DNA from: Starkeya sp. ORNL1
GTDB lineage: Bacteria; Pseudomonadota; Alphaproteobacteria; Rhizobiales; Xanthobacteraceae
DNA: 64,000 nt
Assembly (NCBI RefSeq): GCF_012971745.1
Contig: NZ_CP048834.1
Coordinates: 1,612,001 to 1,676,000 of the forward strand
Direction: 5' to 3'
The notes under the pieces were generated by a model. That model did not search any database. It was not told where the DNA came from and saw nothing but the letters and a program-made list of their open reading frames with translations. Each line of letters opens with the position of its first letter. The first letter of the stretch is position 1. Below, piece by piece: positions 7,661-15,774 of this stretch. A program made the translations under genes and the position numbers.

Positions 7661-7684
7661 AGGCCTTGTGCAAGGCCTCGTGCA
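7661..7684. repeat. Two 12-bp direct repeats in the leader of small secreted gene 3
   Basis: AGGCCTTGTGCA and AGGCCTCGTGCA lie head to tail, followed by a partial third AGGCC. They fall between the palindrome and the start codon of gene 3 and are absent from the leaders of genes 1 and 2. Confidence 0.6.
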
Positions 7685-7774
7685 AGGCCGGGATAGTTAC
7701 CAGAGTCTATGACGCGCAAGTCTATGCGGACATAGAACGAAGATTTAGATAACTAAACGATGTGACGGCTTTCC

Positions 7775-7790
7775 CCATACGACTGTATAG
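7775..7790. promoter_or_regulatory. Palindrome upstream of small secreted gene 3
   Basis: CCATAC-N4-GTATAG; the core ATAC-N4-GTAT is perfect. It lies about 149 bp upstream of the start at 7627 and is the third member of the shared site set. Confidence 0.45.
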
Positions 7791-7818
7791 CGACCGTTGC
7801 GTCACCTGATGCAGCCGC

Positions 7819-7917
7819 CGCGCCTCCTGCCCGGTGCGCGCGACATACTCGATGGAGACGCCGCCATATTGGTGGATGCCTTCCGCAGCGAGTTCCAGAA
7901 CGCCGTTCAACAAAGCG
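7819..7917 (-). pseudogene. Scrap of the C-terminal end of the ABC-F ATPase gene
   Basis: On the minus strand this segment encodes LELAAEGIHQYGGVSIEYVA followed by RTGQEA. That matches LELTPEGIHQYGGGYVEYVA and RTGQEA at the C terminus of the intact ABC-F protein at 18179-19801. About 98 bp align at roughly 80 percent identity by eye, and nothing else of the gene is present. It lies in the upstream region of the adenosine deaminase gene. A displaced 3' end of a second copy is the simplest reading. Confidence 0.8.
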
Positions 7918-8028
7918 TCATCTCCGCGGCGGCAGCTTTTTCCAAACCGGTGCACAGGCACCGAGCCGGATTACCGTACCCACAACCGCGAGCTACACTC
8001 TGCGGCGATTCCATGCCGGGAGGCTTGC

Positions 8029-9570
8029 TTGCGACGCCGTATCTGGGCTGCCCTCTTCCTGCTGGCGGCGCTCGCCCTCGCCTGGCGCATGGTCGCCATT
8101 TCCGGCAATCTTCCCGAGGTCGTCACTGCGGCACGGTTCGAGGAGTTGCGTGCCGACTCCCCGCAATTGCGCGCGTTCCTGCGGCGCATGCCGAAGGGCG
8201 CCGACCTGCACACGCACCTTTCCGGCGCGGTCTATGCGGAACGCTTCATCACCTGGGCGGTGCGCGACGGGCTGTGCCTACGCCGTGCCGACTGGGCCAT
8301 CCTGCCGCGCCCGAATGGCGCCGCAGCGGACCAGCCGTGCGGGGCGGACCCTGCCGTGGTCCCGATCGCGGACGCGGTATCGGGCCCGCGGGGGCAGACG
8401 ACCTATGATCTCCTGCTCGATGCGCTGTCGATGCGGTGGTTCCTGCCGACACCGGCAATCCCCTCGGGCCATGACCAGTTCTTCGGCACGTTCGGCAAAT
8501 TCAACGCCGCTACCGGCGGTTCCGACTGGCAGGCGACGCTGGCCCGCATGGCCGAGATGATCGCCGACCAGCTCAGGCAATACGATGCCGATGCGGTGCA
8601 GTACGCCGAGTTCATGGTCACCCTGCTGGAGGGCGACGAACGCCGGCAATTGTCGCAGGCGATCGGCACCGAGACCGAGCCGGCGGCGATGCTCGCGGCG
8701 CTGCAGAGTGCCGGCCTTGCCCAGTCGGTTACCGGGAGGGCGCAACAGGTCGCGGAACTGGTCAAGCAGATCGATGCCCTGCTCGATTGCGGCAGCGAGC
8801 GGCGCAAGCCCGGATGCGGCGTCACGTATCGCTTCATCGCCCAGGTGAACCGCAACAGTGCCCCGGCGGATGTCTTCACCCAGACCGCGCACGCCGCCGC
8901 GCTGGTGCGGGCGGCGCCTCATAGCGTCGTCGGCCTCAATTATGTGGGGCCGGAGGATTATCGGATCTCTCTGCGCGACTACCGCATGCACATGAAGTGG
9001 ATCGGGTTCCTCACCGGCAGCGACGTGCCGGTGGCGCTGCATGCCGGCGAGCTATGGCTCGGGCTGGTGCCGCCGCCCGATCTCGACTTCCACATCCGCG
9101 AGGCGGTGGAGGTTGCCGGCGCCCGCCGCATCGGCCACGGCACCGCGGTGGGCTTCGAGCGCGACATGAACGGCCTGCTCGCCGAGATGCGCCGGCGCGG
9201 CGTGACCGTCGAGATCGCGCTGACCTCCTCCGACGTCATCCTCGGCGTGCGCGGCACCGAGCATCCGATCACCACCTATCTCAATGCCGGCGTGCCGGTG
9301 GTGCTGGCGACCGACGATGCCGGGGTCTCCCGCATCGACCTGTCCAACGAATATTACCGCGCCGCGCACGAACACGGCCTCGGCTACCGCAAATTGAAGT
9401 CCCTCGCCCACAACGCGATCACGCATGCGTTTCTCGGCGAGGACGAGAAGCGGCGGGAGCTGGAAAAGCTGGATCGGTCGTTCGCGGATTTCGAGCGGTC
9501 GGTGGCGCATGGAGAGACTTGGGTGGAGTGGGTGCAGGCGGTGGCGCTGGGTGCGGTGCTTACTCGGTGA
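8029..9570 (+). CDS. Membrane-anchored adenosine deaminase-like hydrolase
   Basis: A 513-residue protein with one N-terminal membrane segment (RRRIWAALFLLAALALAW) and a metal-dependent deaminase domain that should therefore face the periplasm. The zinc and catalytic motifs are intact: HTH at 61-63, ALHAGELW, RRIGHGTAVG and ATDDAGVSR. The extended N-terminal part and the export signal resemble the ADGF/CECR1 branch rather than cytosolic Add. The likely reaction is deamination of adenosine or a related nucleoside to inosine and ammonia. I start at TTG 8029 because GGGAGG lies five bases upstream and the membrane segment begins there; the open frame to 7834 covers the ABC-F scrap. No nucleoside transport gene is adjacent. 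Confidence 0.85.
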   Translation: MRRRIWAALFLLAALALAWRMVAISGNLPEVVTAARFEELRADSPQLRAFLRRMPKGADLHTHLSGAVYAERFITWAVRDGLCLRRADWAILPRPNGAAADQPCGADPAVVPIADAVSGPRGQTTYDLLLDALSMRWFLPTPAIPSGHDQFFGTFGKFNAATGGSDWQATLARMAEMIADQLRQYDADAVQYAEFMVTLLEGDERRQLSQAIGTETEPAAMLAALQSAGLAQSVTGRAQQVAELVKQIDALLDCGSERRKPGCGVTYRFIAQVNRNSAPADVFTQTAHAAALVRAAPHSVVGLNYVGPEDYRISLRDYRMHMKWIGFLTGSDVPVALHAGELWLGLVPPPDLDFHIREAVEVAGARRIGHGTAVGFERDMNGLLAEMRRRGVTVEIALTSSDVILGVRGTEHPITTYLNAGVPVVLATDDAGVSRIDLSNEYYRAAHEHGLGYRKLKSLAHNAITHAFLGEDEKRRELEKLDRSFADFERSVAHGETWVEWVQAVALGAVLTR

Positions 9571-9705
9571 GGGCGCACACCGCATGGAAAGCCCGAGCTT
9601 GCCAGTCGAGCCGTGTAGCGGCAGTCCCGGCCCGGGGGAGTTGCTCAAATTGTGCATGCTGGAGTATCAACGCGTCGGGGAGCAGGACAGGGGAAGTCCA
9701 GAATC

Positions 9706-10416
9706 ATGATCACGGACGGTGGGGATGCCGATTCCGGCAAGATGAATGAGATCGCTCTGCGCGGGCCTCGGGCGGGACTTATCGACCGCCGGTCGTTTCT
9801 GGTCGGCTCGGCGCTCAGTCTCGGCGCGCTCGGGCTGGCCGGTTGCGGGACAGTCGATGGCATGAGCCTCGCCGAGGCGAAGAAGCTCTACGGGCCGCTG
9901 CCCGACGAGAAATTCCCGATTCCGGGGGTCGACGTCAGCAAGGTCAATCCGAAATATTATCGCCGCACCGTTCGCTACGACACCAAGGAAGAGGCGGGGA
10001 CGATTATCGTCGATCCCGGCAATTACTACGTTTATCGCGTCGAGGGCGAGGGATCCGCTACCCGCTATGGTGCCAATGTCGGCCGCGCCGGCTTCCTGTG
10101 GAGCGGTGACGCTTATGTCGGGCGCAAAAGCGAATGGGCGACCTGGACACCGCCCAAGGAGATGATTCAGCGTCAGCCCGAGGCGGCCAAATACGCCCGC
10201 GGCATGCCGGGCGGCCTCGACAATCCACTCGGCGCCCGCACGCTTCATCTCTATCAGAATGGCGCGTACACGCTCTACACGATCTACGCGACCAGCGATC
10301 CCGAGTCGATCGGCTCAGGCGTTACCAGCGGCTGTGTCGGCCTCCTGAGTCAGGACATGATCGATCTCTACGCACGGACGCCGGTCAAAACGAAAGTGGT
10401 CGTCCTGCCGGCATAG
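9706..10416 (+). CDS. Tat-exported lipoprotein L,D-transpeptidase (YkuD family)
   Basis: A 236-residue protein with a twin-arginine signal (DRRSFLVGSALSLG) that ends in the lipobox GLAGC at residue 47, so it is probably a folded, exported lipoprotein. The C-terminal part is a YkuD domain with the conserved stretch RTLHLYQNGAYTLYTIYAT and the catalytic cysteine in SGVTSGCVGLL (about residue 210). It should form 3-3 cross-links in peptidoglycan or attach proteins to it. ATG 9706 follows AGGGGA at some distance; ATG 9742 is an alternative that still keeps the signal. A second, YafK-like transpeptidase lies at 54009-55043. Confidence 0.88.
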   Translation: MITDGGDADSGKMNEIALRGPRAGLIDRRSFLVGSALSLGALGLAGCGTVDGMSLAEAKKLYGPLPDEKFPIPGVDVSKVNPKYYRRTVRYDTKEEAGTIIVDPGNYYVYRVEGEGSATRYGANVGRAGFLWSGDAYVGRKSEWATWTPPKEMIQRQPEAAKYARGMPGGLDNPLGARTLHLYQNGAYTLYTIYATSDPESIGSGVTSGCVGLLSQDMIDLYARTPVKTKVVVLPA

Positions 10417-10645
10417 GCAGCGCGTCAGCCTCCGGTTCAGGCGCCCGTCGGCGGGTAGCGCAAGGAACAGGACCGTTCTCAGGGTCTCAGCGATTAGGCG
10501 GGTGGCGATCTCGGGAAGTTCGCCCGATCTGGCCGCCCGAAAGCGGACGTTCCCAACCGGTTGGTGGGCGTCCGCATCGTGAATTGGCCCGCCCCCGGTT
10601 AGACCTCGATGTTGGCGAAGCGGCTCCAGCGGGCGGTTCGCGCGA
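10417..10645. terminator. Intergenic region with a strong hairpin between convergent genes
   Basis: The gap separates the convergent transpeptidase and glycogen phosphorylase genes. Within it 10543-10575 forms a hairpin: GCGGACG pairs with CGTCCGC, and the inside contains the palindrome CCAACCGGTTGG. There is no T run on either side, so it is at best a weak bidirectional terminator. Nothing else is recognisable. Confidence 0.4.
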
Positions 10646-13114
10646 TCACGGCGCCGGGCACGGCGTCACGCCCCAGATCTCGGTCGCATATTGTGCGATG
10701 GTCCGATCGCTGGAGAATTTGCCCGAGCCGGCAACGTTGAGGATCGCCTTGCGCGCCCAGGCATCCCTGTCGGCATAGAGCTCGCAGAGCGCGCGGTCCG
10801 CCTCGAGATACGAGCCGAGGTCCGCAAGGTGCAGATAGCGGTCGCCATTCTTCAGGAGCCGATCCAGCAGCGGGGCAAAGACGCCGCGCTCATTCTGGCT
10901 GAAATAGTCGCTCGCTATCAGGTCCAGTGCCGCCCGGGTCTCCGGGTCGTTATGGTAGTGCCAGTAAGGGTCGTACCAGCCGGCGGTGTCCGACACTTGC
11001 TGGGCGGTCAGGCCGAACAGGAAGAAGTTCTCCTCGCCGGCCTCCTCGGCCATCTCGATCGTGGCGCCATCGCGCGTGCCGATGGTCAGCGCACCATTCA
11101 TCATGAACTTCATGTTGCTGGTGCCGCTGGCCTCGTAGCCAGCCGTCGAGATCTGGTTGGAGACGTCGGAGGCCGGTATCAGCCGCTCGGCCAGAGAGAC
11201 GCTGTATTCCGGCAGGAACACCACCTTGAGCCGCCCGCGCGCGACAGGATCGCCATCGATCGTGCCGGCGAGGTTGTTGATGAATTTGATGATCAGCTTG
11301 GCGAGGCGATAAGCCGGTGCAGCCTTGCCGGCAAAGAAGAAGGTCCGCGGAGCCATGTCCGTCGCCGACCCGGTCCGCAACCGGTTGTAGAGGATCACCA
11401 CGCGAAGCGCATTCAGCATCTGCCGCTTGTACTCGTGGATGCGCTTGACCTGGCAATCGAAGATGCTGTCGGGATCGACGACCTCGCCGGACGCCGCCTT
11501 CAGCCAGTTGCTGAAATCGACCTTGGCTTCGCGCTTCGTCGCGAGGAACGTCTGGTGAAAGCCGCGGTCGTCAGCGGAGGGCTTCAGTCTGGCGACCTGG
11601 CCGAAATCCGTCACCCAGCCATCGCCGATCACGGTCGTGATGGCTTGCGCCAGGCCCGGATTGGCCAACATCAGCCAGCGCCGCGGGGTCACGCCATTTG
11701 TCTTGTTGTTGAACCGCTCCGGAAAGATCTCGGCGAGGTCCTTGACAGTCGCGCTGCGCAGCAATCGCGAATGGATCGCGGCCACGCCATTGGTGCTGTG
11801 CGATCCGACGATTGCCAGGTTCGCCATCCGCACCTTGTCTTCCGCGCCTTCCTCGATGAGGCTGACGCGCTCGATGCGTGCCTCGTCGCCGGGGTAGACC
11901 CGCCGCACCTCGGAGAGGAAACGCTGGTTGATCTCGTAGATGATCTCGAGCTGGCGCGGCAGCAAATTCCGGAAATAGTGCAGCGGCCACTTCTCGAGCG
12001 CCTCGGGAAGCAGCGTGTGGTTCGTATAGGCGAGCGTGCGGCGGGTGATGTCCCAGGCCTCGTCCCATCCCAGATGTGCCTCGTCGAGCAGGATGCGCAT
12101 CAATTCGGGAACGGCGAGCGTCGGGTGGGTATCGTTGAGCTGGATCGCCACCTTCTCCGGAAAGGTGCTCCAATCGTCGTTGGCGCTGCGAAACCGCCGC
12201 ACCAGATCGGCGAGCGAGCACGCGACCAGGAAATACTCCTGAACAAAGCGCAGGCCCTGGCCCATCTCCGTCGAGTCATCGGGATAGAGCACGCGGGTCA
12301 CGGTCTGCGCCGAGATGCCCCCGACGAGGGCGCCGACGAAATCCCCGGTGCTGAACTCCTGAAAGTCGAAGGTATCGTGCGCCGCGGCGTTCCACAGGCG
12401 CAGGCTGTTGATCGTGCGACCACCGAAGCCGACGATCGGCCGATCATAGGGGACGCCGACCAGAACCGACGGGCGGTTGGGAACCACCTGCAGGCTCTCA
12501 TTATGCATCTCGAACGATCCGGCGAGCTTGACCTCGACGGCTTCGCTGCGACGGGAAATCTCCCAGGGGTCCTGCCGGCGAAGCCAATTGTCCGGCCGTT
12601 CGCGCTGCCAGCCATCGACGATCGACTGGCTGAACATGCCGTATTCGTAGCGCAGCCCGTAACCCATGGCCGGGAGCTGCATGGTGGCCATGGAATCGAG
12701 GAAGCACGCGGCGAGCCGCCCGAGGCCGCCATTGCCGAGCCCGGCGTCGGGCTCCTGGTCGACCATGGCCATGACGTCGAGACCTTGGTCGCGCAGCGCT
12801 CGCTCGACCAGCGGGTGCAACATCAAATTGGCGATGTTGTTGCTCAGCGACCGGCCGATGAGGAACTCCATCGACATGTAATAGACCCGCTTCGGATTCT
12901 GCCGGTCATAGTGGCGCTGCGTTTCGATCCAGCGCTGCGACAGCAGATAGCGCACCGACCGCGCCGCTGCTTCGAAGCGTTGGCGCTCATAGGCGCCGGC
13001 GGGCTCGACAACGGCGTCCGACATAAGATGCTGGACGAACAGTTCATTGAGCCGATCAGCGCCCAGAACCTGGTCGCCCTGCCCGCTCGGCGCCGCTGTC
13101 GTTTGTATGTTCAT
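10646..13114 (-). CDS. glgP: Glycogen/starch/alpha-glucan phosphorylase
   Basis: An 822-residue protein of the usual family length. It releases glucose 1-phosphate from alpha-1,4-glucan ends using phosphate and pyridoxal phosphate in the cytoplasm. Diagnostic motifs run in order: MEFLIGRSLSNN, NGGLGRLAACFLDS, NDTHPTLAVPELMR, TNHTLLPEALEKW, QVKRIHEYKRQ, and the cofactor site EASGTSNMKFMMNGALTIGT with its lysine. The start at 13114 has AGGGGG about eight bases upstream; the open frame to 13201 lies upstream of this site. No other glycogen gene is adjacent, so it stands alone here. The long open frame on the opposite strand (10691-14308) is an artefact of the GC-rich codon pattern. Confidence 0.96.
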   Translation of the reverse strand: MNIQTTAAPSGQGDQVLGADRLNELFVQHLMSDAVVEPAGAYERQRFEAAARSVRYLLSQRWIETQRHYDRQNPKRVYYMSMEFLIGRSLSNNIANLMLHPLVERALRDQGLDVMAMVDQEPDAGLGNGGLGRLAACFLDSMATMQLPAMGYGLRYEYGMFSQSIVDGWQRERPDNWLRRQDPWEISRRSEAVEVKLAGSFEMHNESLQVVPNRPSVLVGVPYDRPIVGFGGRTINSLRLWNAAAHDTFDFQEFSTGDFVGALVGGISAQTVTRVLYPDDSTEMGQGLRFVQEYFLVACSLADLVRRFRSANDDWSTFPEKVAIQLNDTHPTLAVPELMRILLDEAHLGWDEAWDITRRTLAYTNHTLLPEALEKWPLHYFRNLLPRQLEIIYEINQRFLSEVRRVYPGDEARIERVSLIEEGAEDKVRMANLAIVGSHSTNGVAAIHSRLLRSATVKDLAEIFPERFNNKTNGVTPRRWLMLANPGLAQAITTVIGDGWVTDFGQVARLKPSADDRGFHQTFLATKREAKVDFSNWLKAASGEVVDPDSIFDCQVKRIHEYKRQMLNALRVVILYNRLRTGSATDMAPRTFFFAGKAAPAYRLAKLIIKFINNLAGTIDGDPVARGRLKVVFLPEYSVSLAERLIPASDVSNQISTAGYEASGTSNMKFMMNGALTIGTRDGATIEMAEEAGEENFFLFGLTAQQVSDTAGWYDPYWHYHNDPETRAALDLIASDYFSQNERGVFAPLLDRLLKNGDRYLHLADLGSYLEADRALCELYADRDAWARKAILNVAGSGKFSSDRTIAQYATEIWGVTPCPAP

Positions 13115-13468
13115 TTCGAGCCCCCTGTCGTCGATCAAGCCCGTGCGATCGGGCTTCCACGTTTGATAGCCGGCAAATCTCAAGAGTGGTCGAGCACGCA
13201 ATGCGCGTGCAGATCTCGGGTCGGTACTATGCAGAGGGGTAGGCCTCGATCTTTAAGCTTTTGTGACCTCGGTTTCGGCAAGCGACCTATGCAGCGCGGC
13301 AAAGGCGGCGCTCGGGTGGGCGGCGAACTTGATGCGTATGGAAGCCGCTGCCCCAAAAGACCCACGTGCTCGCGCTGCACAGCCGCGGGGTGCGTGGCTG
13401 GGAGCGGTGGCGAGGACGGTGGTGCCAGGTGCGCGGATATCGGCGGCGACGTCCGAAGGTATCGGCGC
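13115..13468. other. Intergenic region upstream of glgP
   Basis: About 355 bp that should hold the glgP promoter on the minus strand and the 3' end of the MarR-GNAT operon. A CTTTAAGCTTTTG stretch near 13251-13263 is the only A+T-rich spot. No clear sigma-70 pair, terminator or small gene stands out. Confidence 0.4.
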
Positions 13469-14149
13469 TCAGGCGCGGCGCTTGACGATGCGCATGTTCA
13501 TTTCGGTGCGCAGCCGGAAGCCGAGCGCCGTGTAGAGCGAGATGGCTGGCGTGTTCGACGCATAGGCGTGCAGGAAGACAGTCTCGCCGCGCCCGGAAAT
13601 CTCGCCCGCGACGAAGCGGAAGAGCAGCGTGCCGAGGCCTCGTCCCTGGAAATCCGGATGGGTGCAGAGGCCGCTGAGCTCGGCAAAGCCGGTCGGGCGC
13701 ATCCGCTGGCCGGCCATGGCTATGAGGTTGCCGTCGACCTTTACGCCCCAGAAGGTTCCGAGCGCCTGCGCCCGCAATGTGAACGGGCCGGGATTGGTCA
13801 AGGTTGCAAGGGCGAGCATCTCCGCCGCATCGGCTTCCCCGAGCGGCTCGATCCGGCTGTCCACGATCCGCTCATAGGGACGTTCGGCGACCATCTGCAC
13901 CAGATTGCCTTCGCCGACGACCATCAGTCCCGGCGGGATCGCGATCGGGCCGGCCTCGACCAGCGCCATGACCTCGTCGCGGGCCGGCAAATTCTCCAGC
14001 GCCTCGAGGCTTTCCGCCGCATCGTCGGCAGCGGCTGCGAACGGCACGATGGAGGGCGGGTAACGGCGGGCAAGCGCGTTGCCTTCGCTCAATGTCGCAT
14101 GGGCGGTTCGAAGGGCATTCCAGGCCGGACGGTCAAGAAGGTGGTTCAC
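13469..14149 (-). CDS. GNAT-family N-acetyltransferase
   Basis: A 226-residue protein. The acetyl-CoA binding core lies in the C-terminal half: SGLCTHPDFQGRGLGTLLF is motif A with its Q-x-x-G-x-G turn, and YASNTPAISLYTALGFR is the motif B end typical of GNAT enzymes. The N-terminal about 100 residues are a family-specific extension. The start overlaps the stop of the MarR gene by 4 bp (ATGA), so the two form an operon and the acetyltransferase is probably controlled by that repressor. Such pairs often detoxify antibiotics or other small amines; the substrate is not visible. Confidence 0.85.
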   Translation of the reverse strand: MNHLLDRPAWNALRTAHATLSEGNALARRYPPSIVPFAAAADDAAESLEALENLPARDEVMALVEAGPIAIPPGLMVVGEGNLVQMVAERPYERIVDSRIEPLGEADAAEMLALATLTNPGPFTLRAQALGTFWGVKVDGNLIAMAGQRMRPTGFAELSGLCTHPDFQGRGLGTLLFRFVAGEISGRGETVFLHAYASNTPAISLYTALGFRLRTEMNMRIVKRRA

Positions 14150-14640
14150 GGCTTCTGTTCCTTGTCGAGATTGCCCCGGCGGGCGAGCGGCGCCTCGGCA
14201 AGCCCGCCCTCGATCGCCGCAAGCTGGTCGAGGAGCGCTCCTGAAATTCCGCCGCAGAGTTCGAACACCGCCTGTTCGACGCGCGGCCAGACCACGCGCT
14301 TCGAGTAGTTGACCAGCTCTTGTCCCTTGGGAGTCAGCGAGACCAGGCGGCGGCGCTGATCCCTGGCCGAGGCCTGCATGTCGACGTAACCCAGCTCCAG
14401 AAGCTGCGAGACGGTGCGCGTGGCGCCGGGCTGGGTAATGCCGACGGCCTGGGCGAGTTCGCCGATGGTCAGCGGCCCGCTGCGGTCAATGGCTGCAAGA
14501 AAGGGATACTGGGCGGCCTGAATGGAAACGCCGAGCTCCTCGATAATCTGCTGGGTATCGGCCTGAAGGCGCTCGCCGATACGGCGGAAGCGGCTGCCGA
14601 GGCAGAGCAAGCCCAGCGACTTCACGACATCCTCGACCAA
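14146..14640 (-). CDS. MarR-family transcriptional regulator
   Basis: A 164-residue winged-helix regulator. The recognition region LTIGELAQAVGITQPGATR is followed by the wing around DQRRRLVSLTPKGQEL, both typical of MarR. It begins with TTG at 14640, preceded by AGAGG at eight bases; no ATG in frame fits. It overlaps the GNAT gene by 4 bp. A perfect 22-bp palindrome lies 29 bp upstream of the start, which strongly suggests autoregulation. The ligand is unknown. Confidence 0.88.
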   Translation of the reverse strand: MVEDVVKSLGLLCLGSRFRRIGERLQADTQQIIEELGVSIQAAQYPFLAAIDRSGPLTIGELAQAVGITQPGATRTVSQLLELGYVDMQASARDQRRRLVSLTPKGQELVNYSKRVVWPRVEQAVFELCGGISGALLDQLAAIEGGLAEAPLARRGNLDKEQKP

Positions 14641-14668
14641 GACCCGTTCCTCTCAATATCGATAAGCT

Positions 14669-14690
14669 ATTATATAACGTGTTATATAAT
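14669..14690. promoter_or_regulatory. Perfect palindromic operator of the MarR-GNAT operon
   Basis: ATTATATAAC (14669-14678) and GTTATATAAT (14681-14690) are exact inverted 10-bp arms with a 2-bp spacer. This A+T-rich island stands out in very GC-rich surroundings and overlaps the likely -10 region of the operon. Its size and symmetry fit a MarR dimer. The aldo/keto reductase gene ends 50 bp away on the same strand, so the site is dedicated to the MarR operon. Confidence 0.8.
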
Positions 14691-14739
14691 GGCGTCAACG
14701 CGATGGCATGCAGAGCGGGGGCCTTCGTCGTTCTGACGG

Positions 14740-15600
14740 CTAGGCGGCCCAGTCCGGTGCGCGGCCTTTCGGGTTGACGAGGCGGCCGTCGGGCTTGGCA
14801 ACGCCGTCGATCCGCGCACGCTCGTCCGCGGTGAGGGCGAAATCGAAGATGTCGATATTGGCCGCGACGCGCTCGACGCTGCTCGAGGACGGGATGGCGC
14901 AAACGCCCTCATGGTCGATCAGCCATCTGAGAGCGATCTGCGGCACCGACTTGCCATGCGCGGCGGCAATGTGGAGGAGCGACGGCTCCTCCAGGATGCG
15001 GCCGCGCGCCAGGGGGCAATAGGAGATGAAGGCGAGGCCATGCCGGCGGCACGCCGCAATCATCCGCGACTGGTCGAGAAGGGGATGGAACTCCGCCTGC
15101 AGCGCCGTCAGCGGCTCGGGGCTGAGGCGGATCGCCTCCTCGAGCAGCGTCAGGTTGAAATTGGCGACGCCGATGTGGCGGGTGAAGCCGCGCCGCTTCA
15201 TCTGCGCGAGCGCGCCTATGGTGGCGGCGAGGTCCATCGTCGGCAGCGGCCAGTGCACCATCAAGAGGTCCGCCTGGTCGATCCCGAGCGCGGTGAGGCT
15301 CTCCGTCGTCGAGCGCTCGAAGTCGACGGGGGCGAGGTCCTCGTGCGACACCTTGGTGGTGACGAACACCTCGTCGCGCGCAAGCGCGCTCTGCCGCAGC
15401 GCCTCGCCGACACTCTCCTCGGTGCCGTACTTGCGGGCGGTGTCGATATGGCGATAGCCGCTCCTGAGCGCCGCCAGTATGGATTCGACGGTGGTGGAGC
15501 GCATTCCGCCGGTGCCGTAGCCGATGGCAGGGATGGCGGCGCCGGAGGCGGTGGCGACCCGCGGGCCGCCCGCGGTGGTGGTCGTGGTCGTCGTGGTCAT
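14740..15600 (-). CDS. Aldo/keto reductase
   Basis: A 286-residue (beta/alpha)8 oxidoreductase that should reduce aldehydes or ketones with NADPH. The catalytic tetrad is visible: Asp and Tyr in HIDTARKYGTE, Lys in FVTTKVSHED, and His in LLMVHWPLP. The cofactor-binding C-terminal part includes AIPSSSSVERV. ATG 15600 is preceded by GGGAGGAG; the longer frame to 15687 lacks a site. The N terminus carries an odd run of eight threonines (MTTTTTTTT), probably codon slippage of no consequence. It is transcribed towards the MarR operon and divergent from the alpha/beta hydrolase at 15775. Confidence 0.92.
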   Translation of the reverse strand: MTTTTTTTTAGGPRVATASGAAIPAIGYGTGGMRSTTVESILAALRSGYRHIDTARKYGTEESVGEALRQSALARDEVFVTTKVSHEDLAPVDFERSTTESLTALGIDQADLLMVHWPLPTMDLAATIGALAQMKRRGFTRHIGVANFNLTLLEEAIRLSPEPLTALQAEFHPLLDQSRMIAACRRHGLAFISYCPLARGRILEEPSLLHIAAAHGKSVPQIALRWLIDHEGVCAIPSSSSVERVAANIDIFDFALTADERARIDGVAKPDGRLVNPKGRAPDWAA

Positions 15601-15774
15601 CTGGGCTACTCCTCCCGCGGGGCTCGGCTTGCAGCACGATCGGCTGGCAGGTGACCGAGTGCCATGTTGCTCTCGCCGACGCGACACATTAACGTCCTAT
15701 GCAATCGTTTGCGCGAAATATCCAACCGACGCAAGCGCTGGCCGCGTCGCGTGCGGCCGCAGGAGGAAAGCCGT

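Noticed and set aside
7834..8028. Upstream extension of the adenosine deaminase gene from an ATG at 7834
   Set aside because: The first 65 codons cover the ABC-F scrap and lack protein character; TTG 8029 has a strong ribosome site and begins the membrane helix.
13263..13535. 90-codon frame on the + strand between glgP and GNAT
   Set aside because: No ribosome site, no motif, and its end overlaps the GNAT gene antisense.
10691..14308. Very long open frame (1205 codons) on the + strand
   Set aside because: It lies antisense to glgP and the GNAT/MarR genes, its protein is rich in Arg, Ala, Gly and His without any domain, and it has no ribosome site. Mirror frames are common in GC-rich genes.
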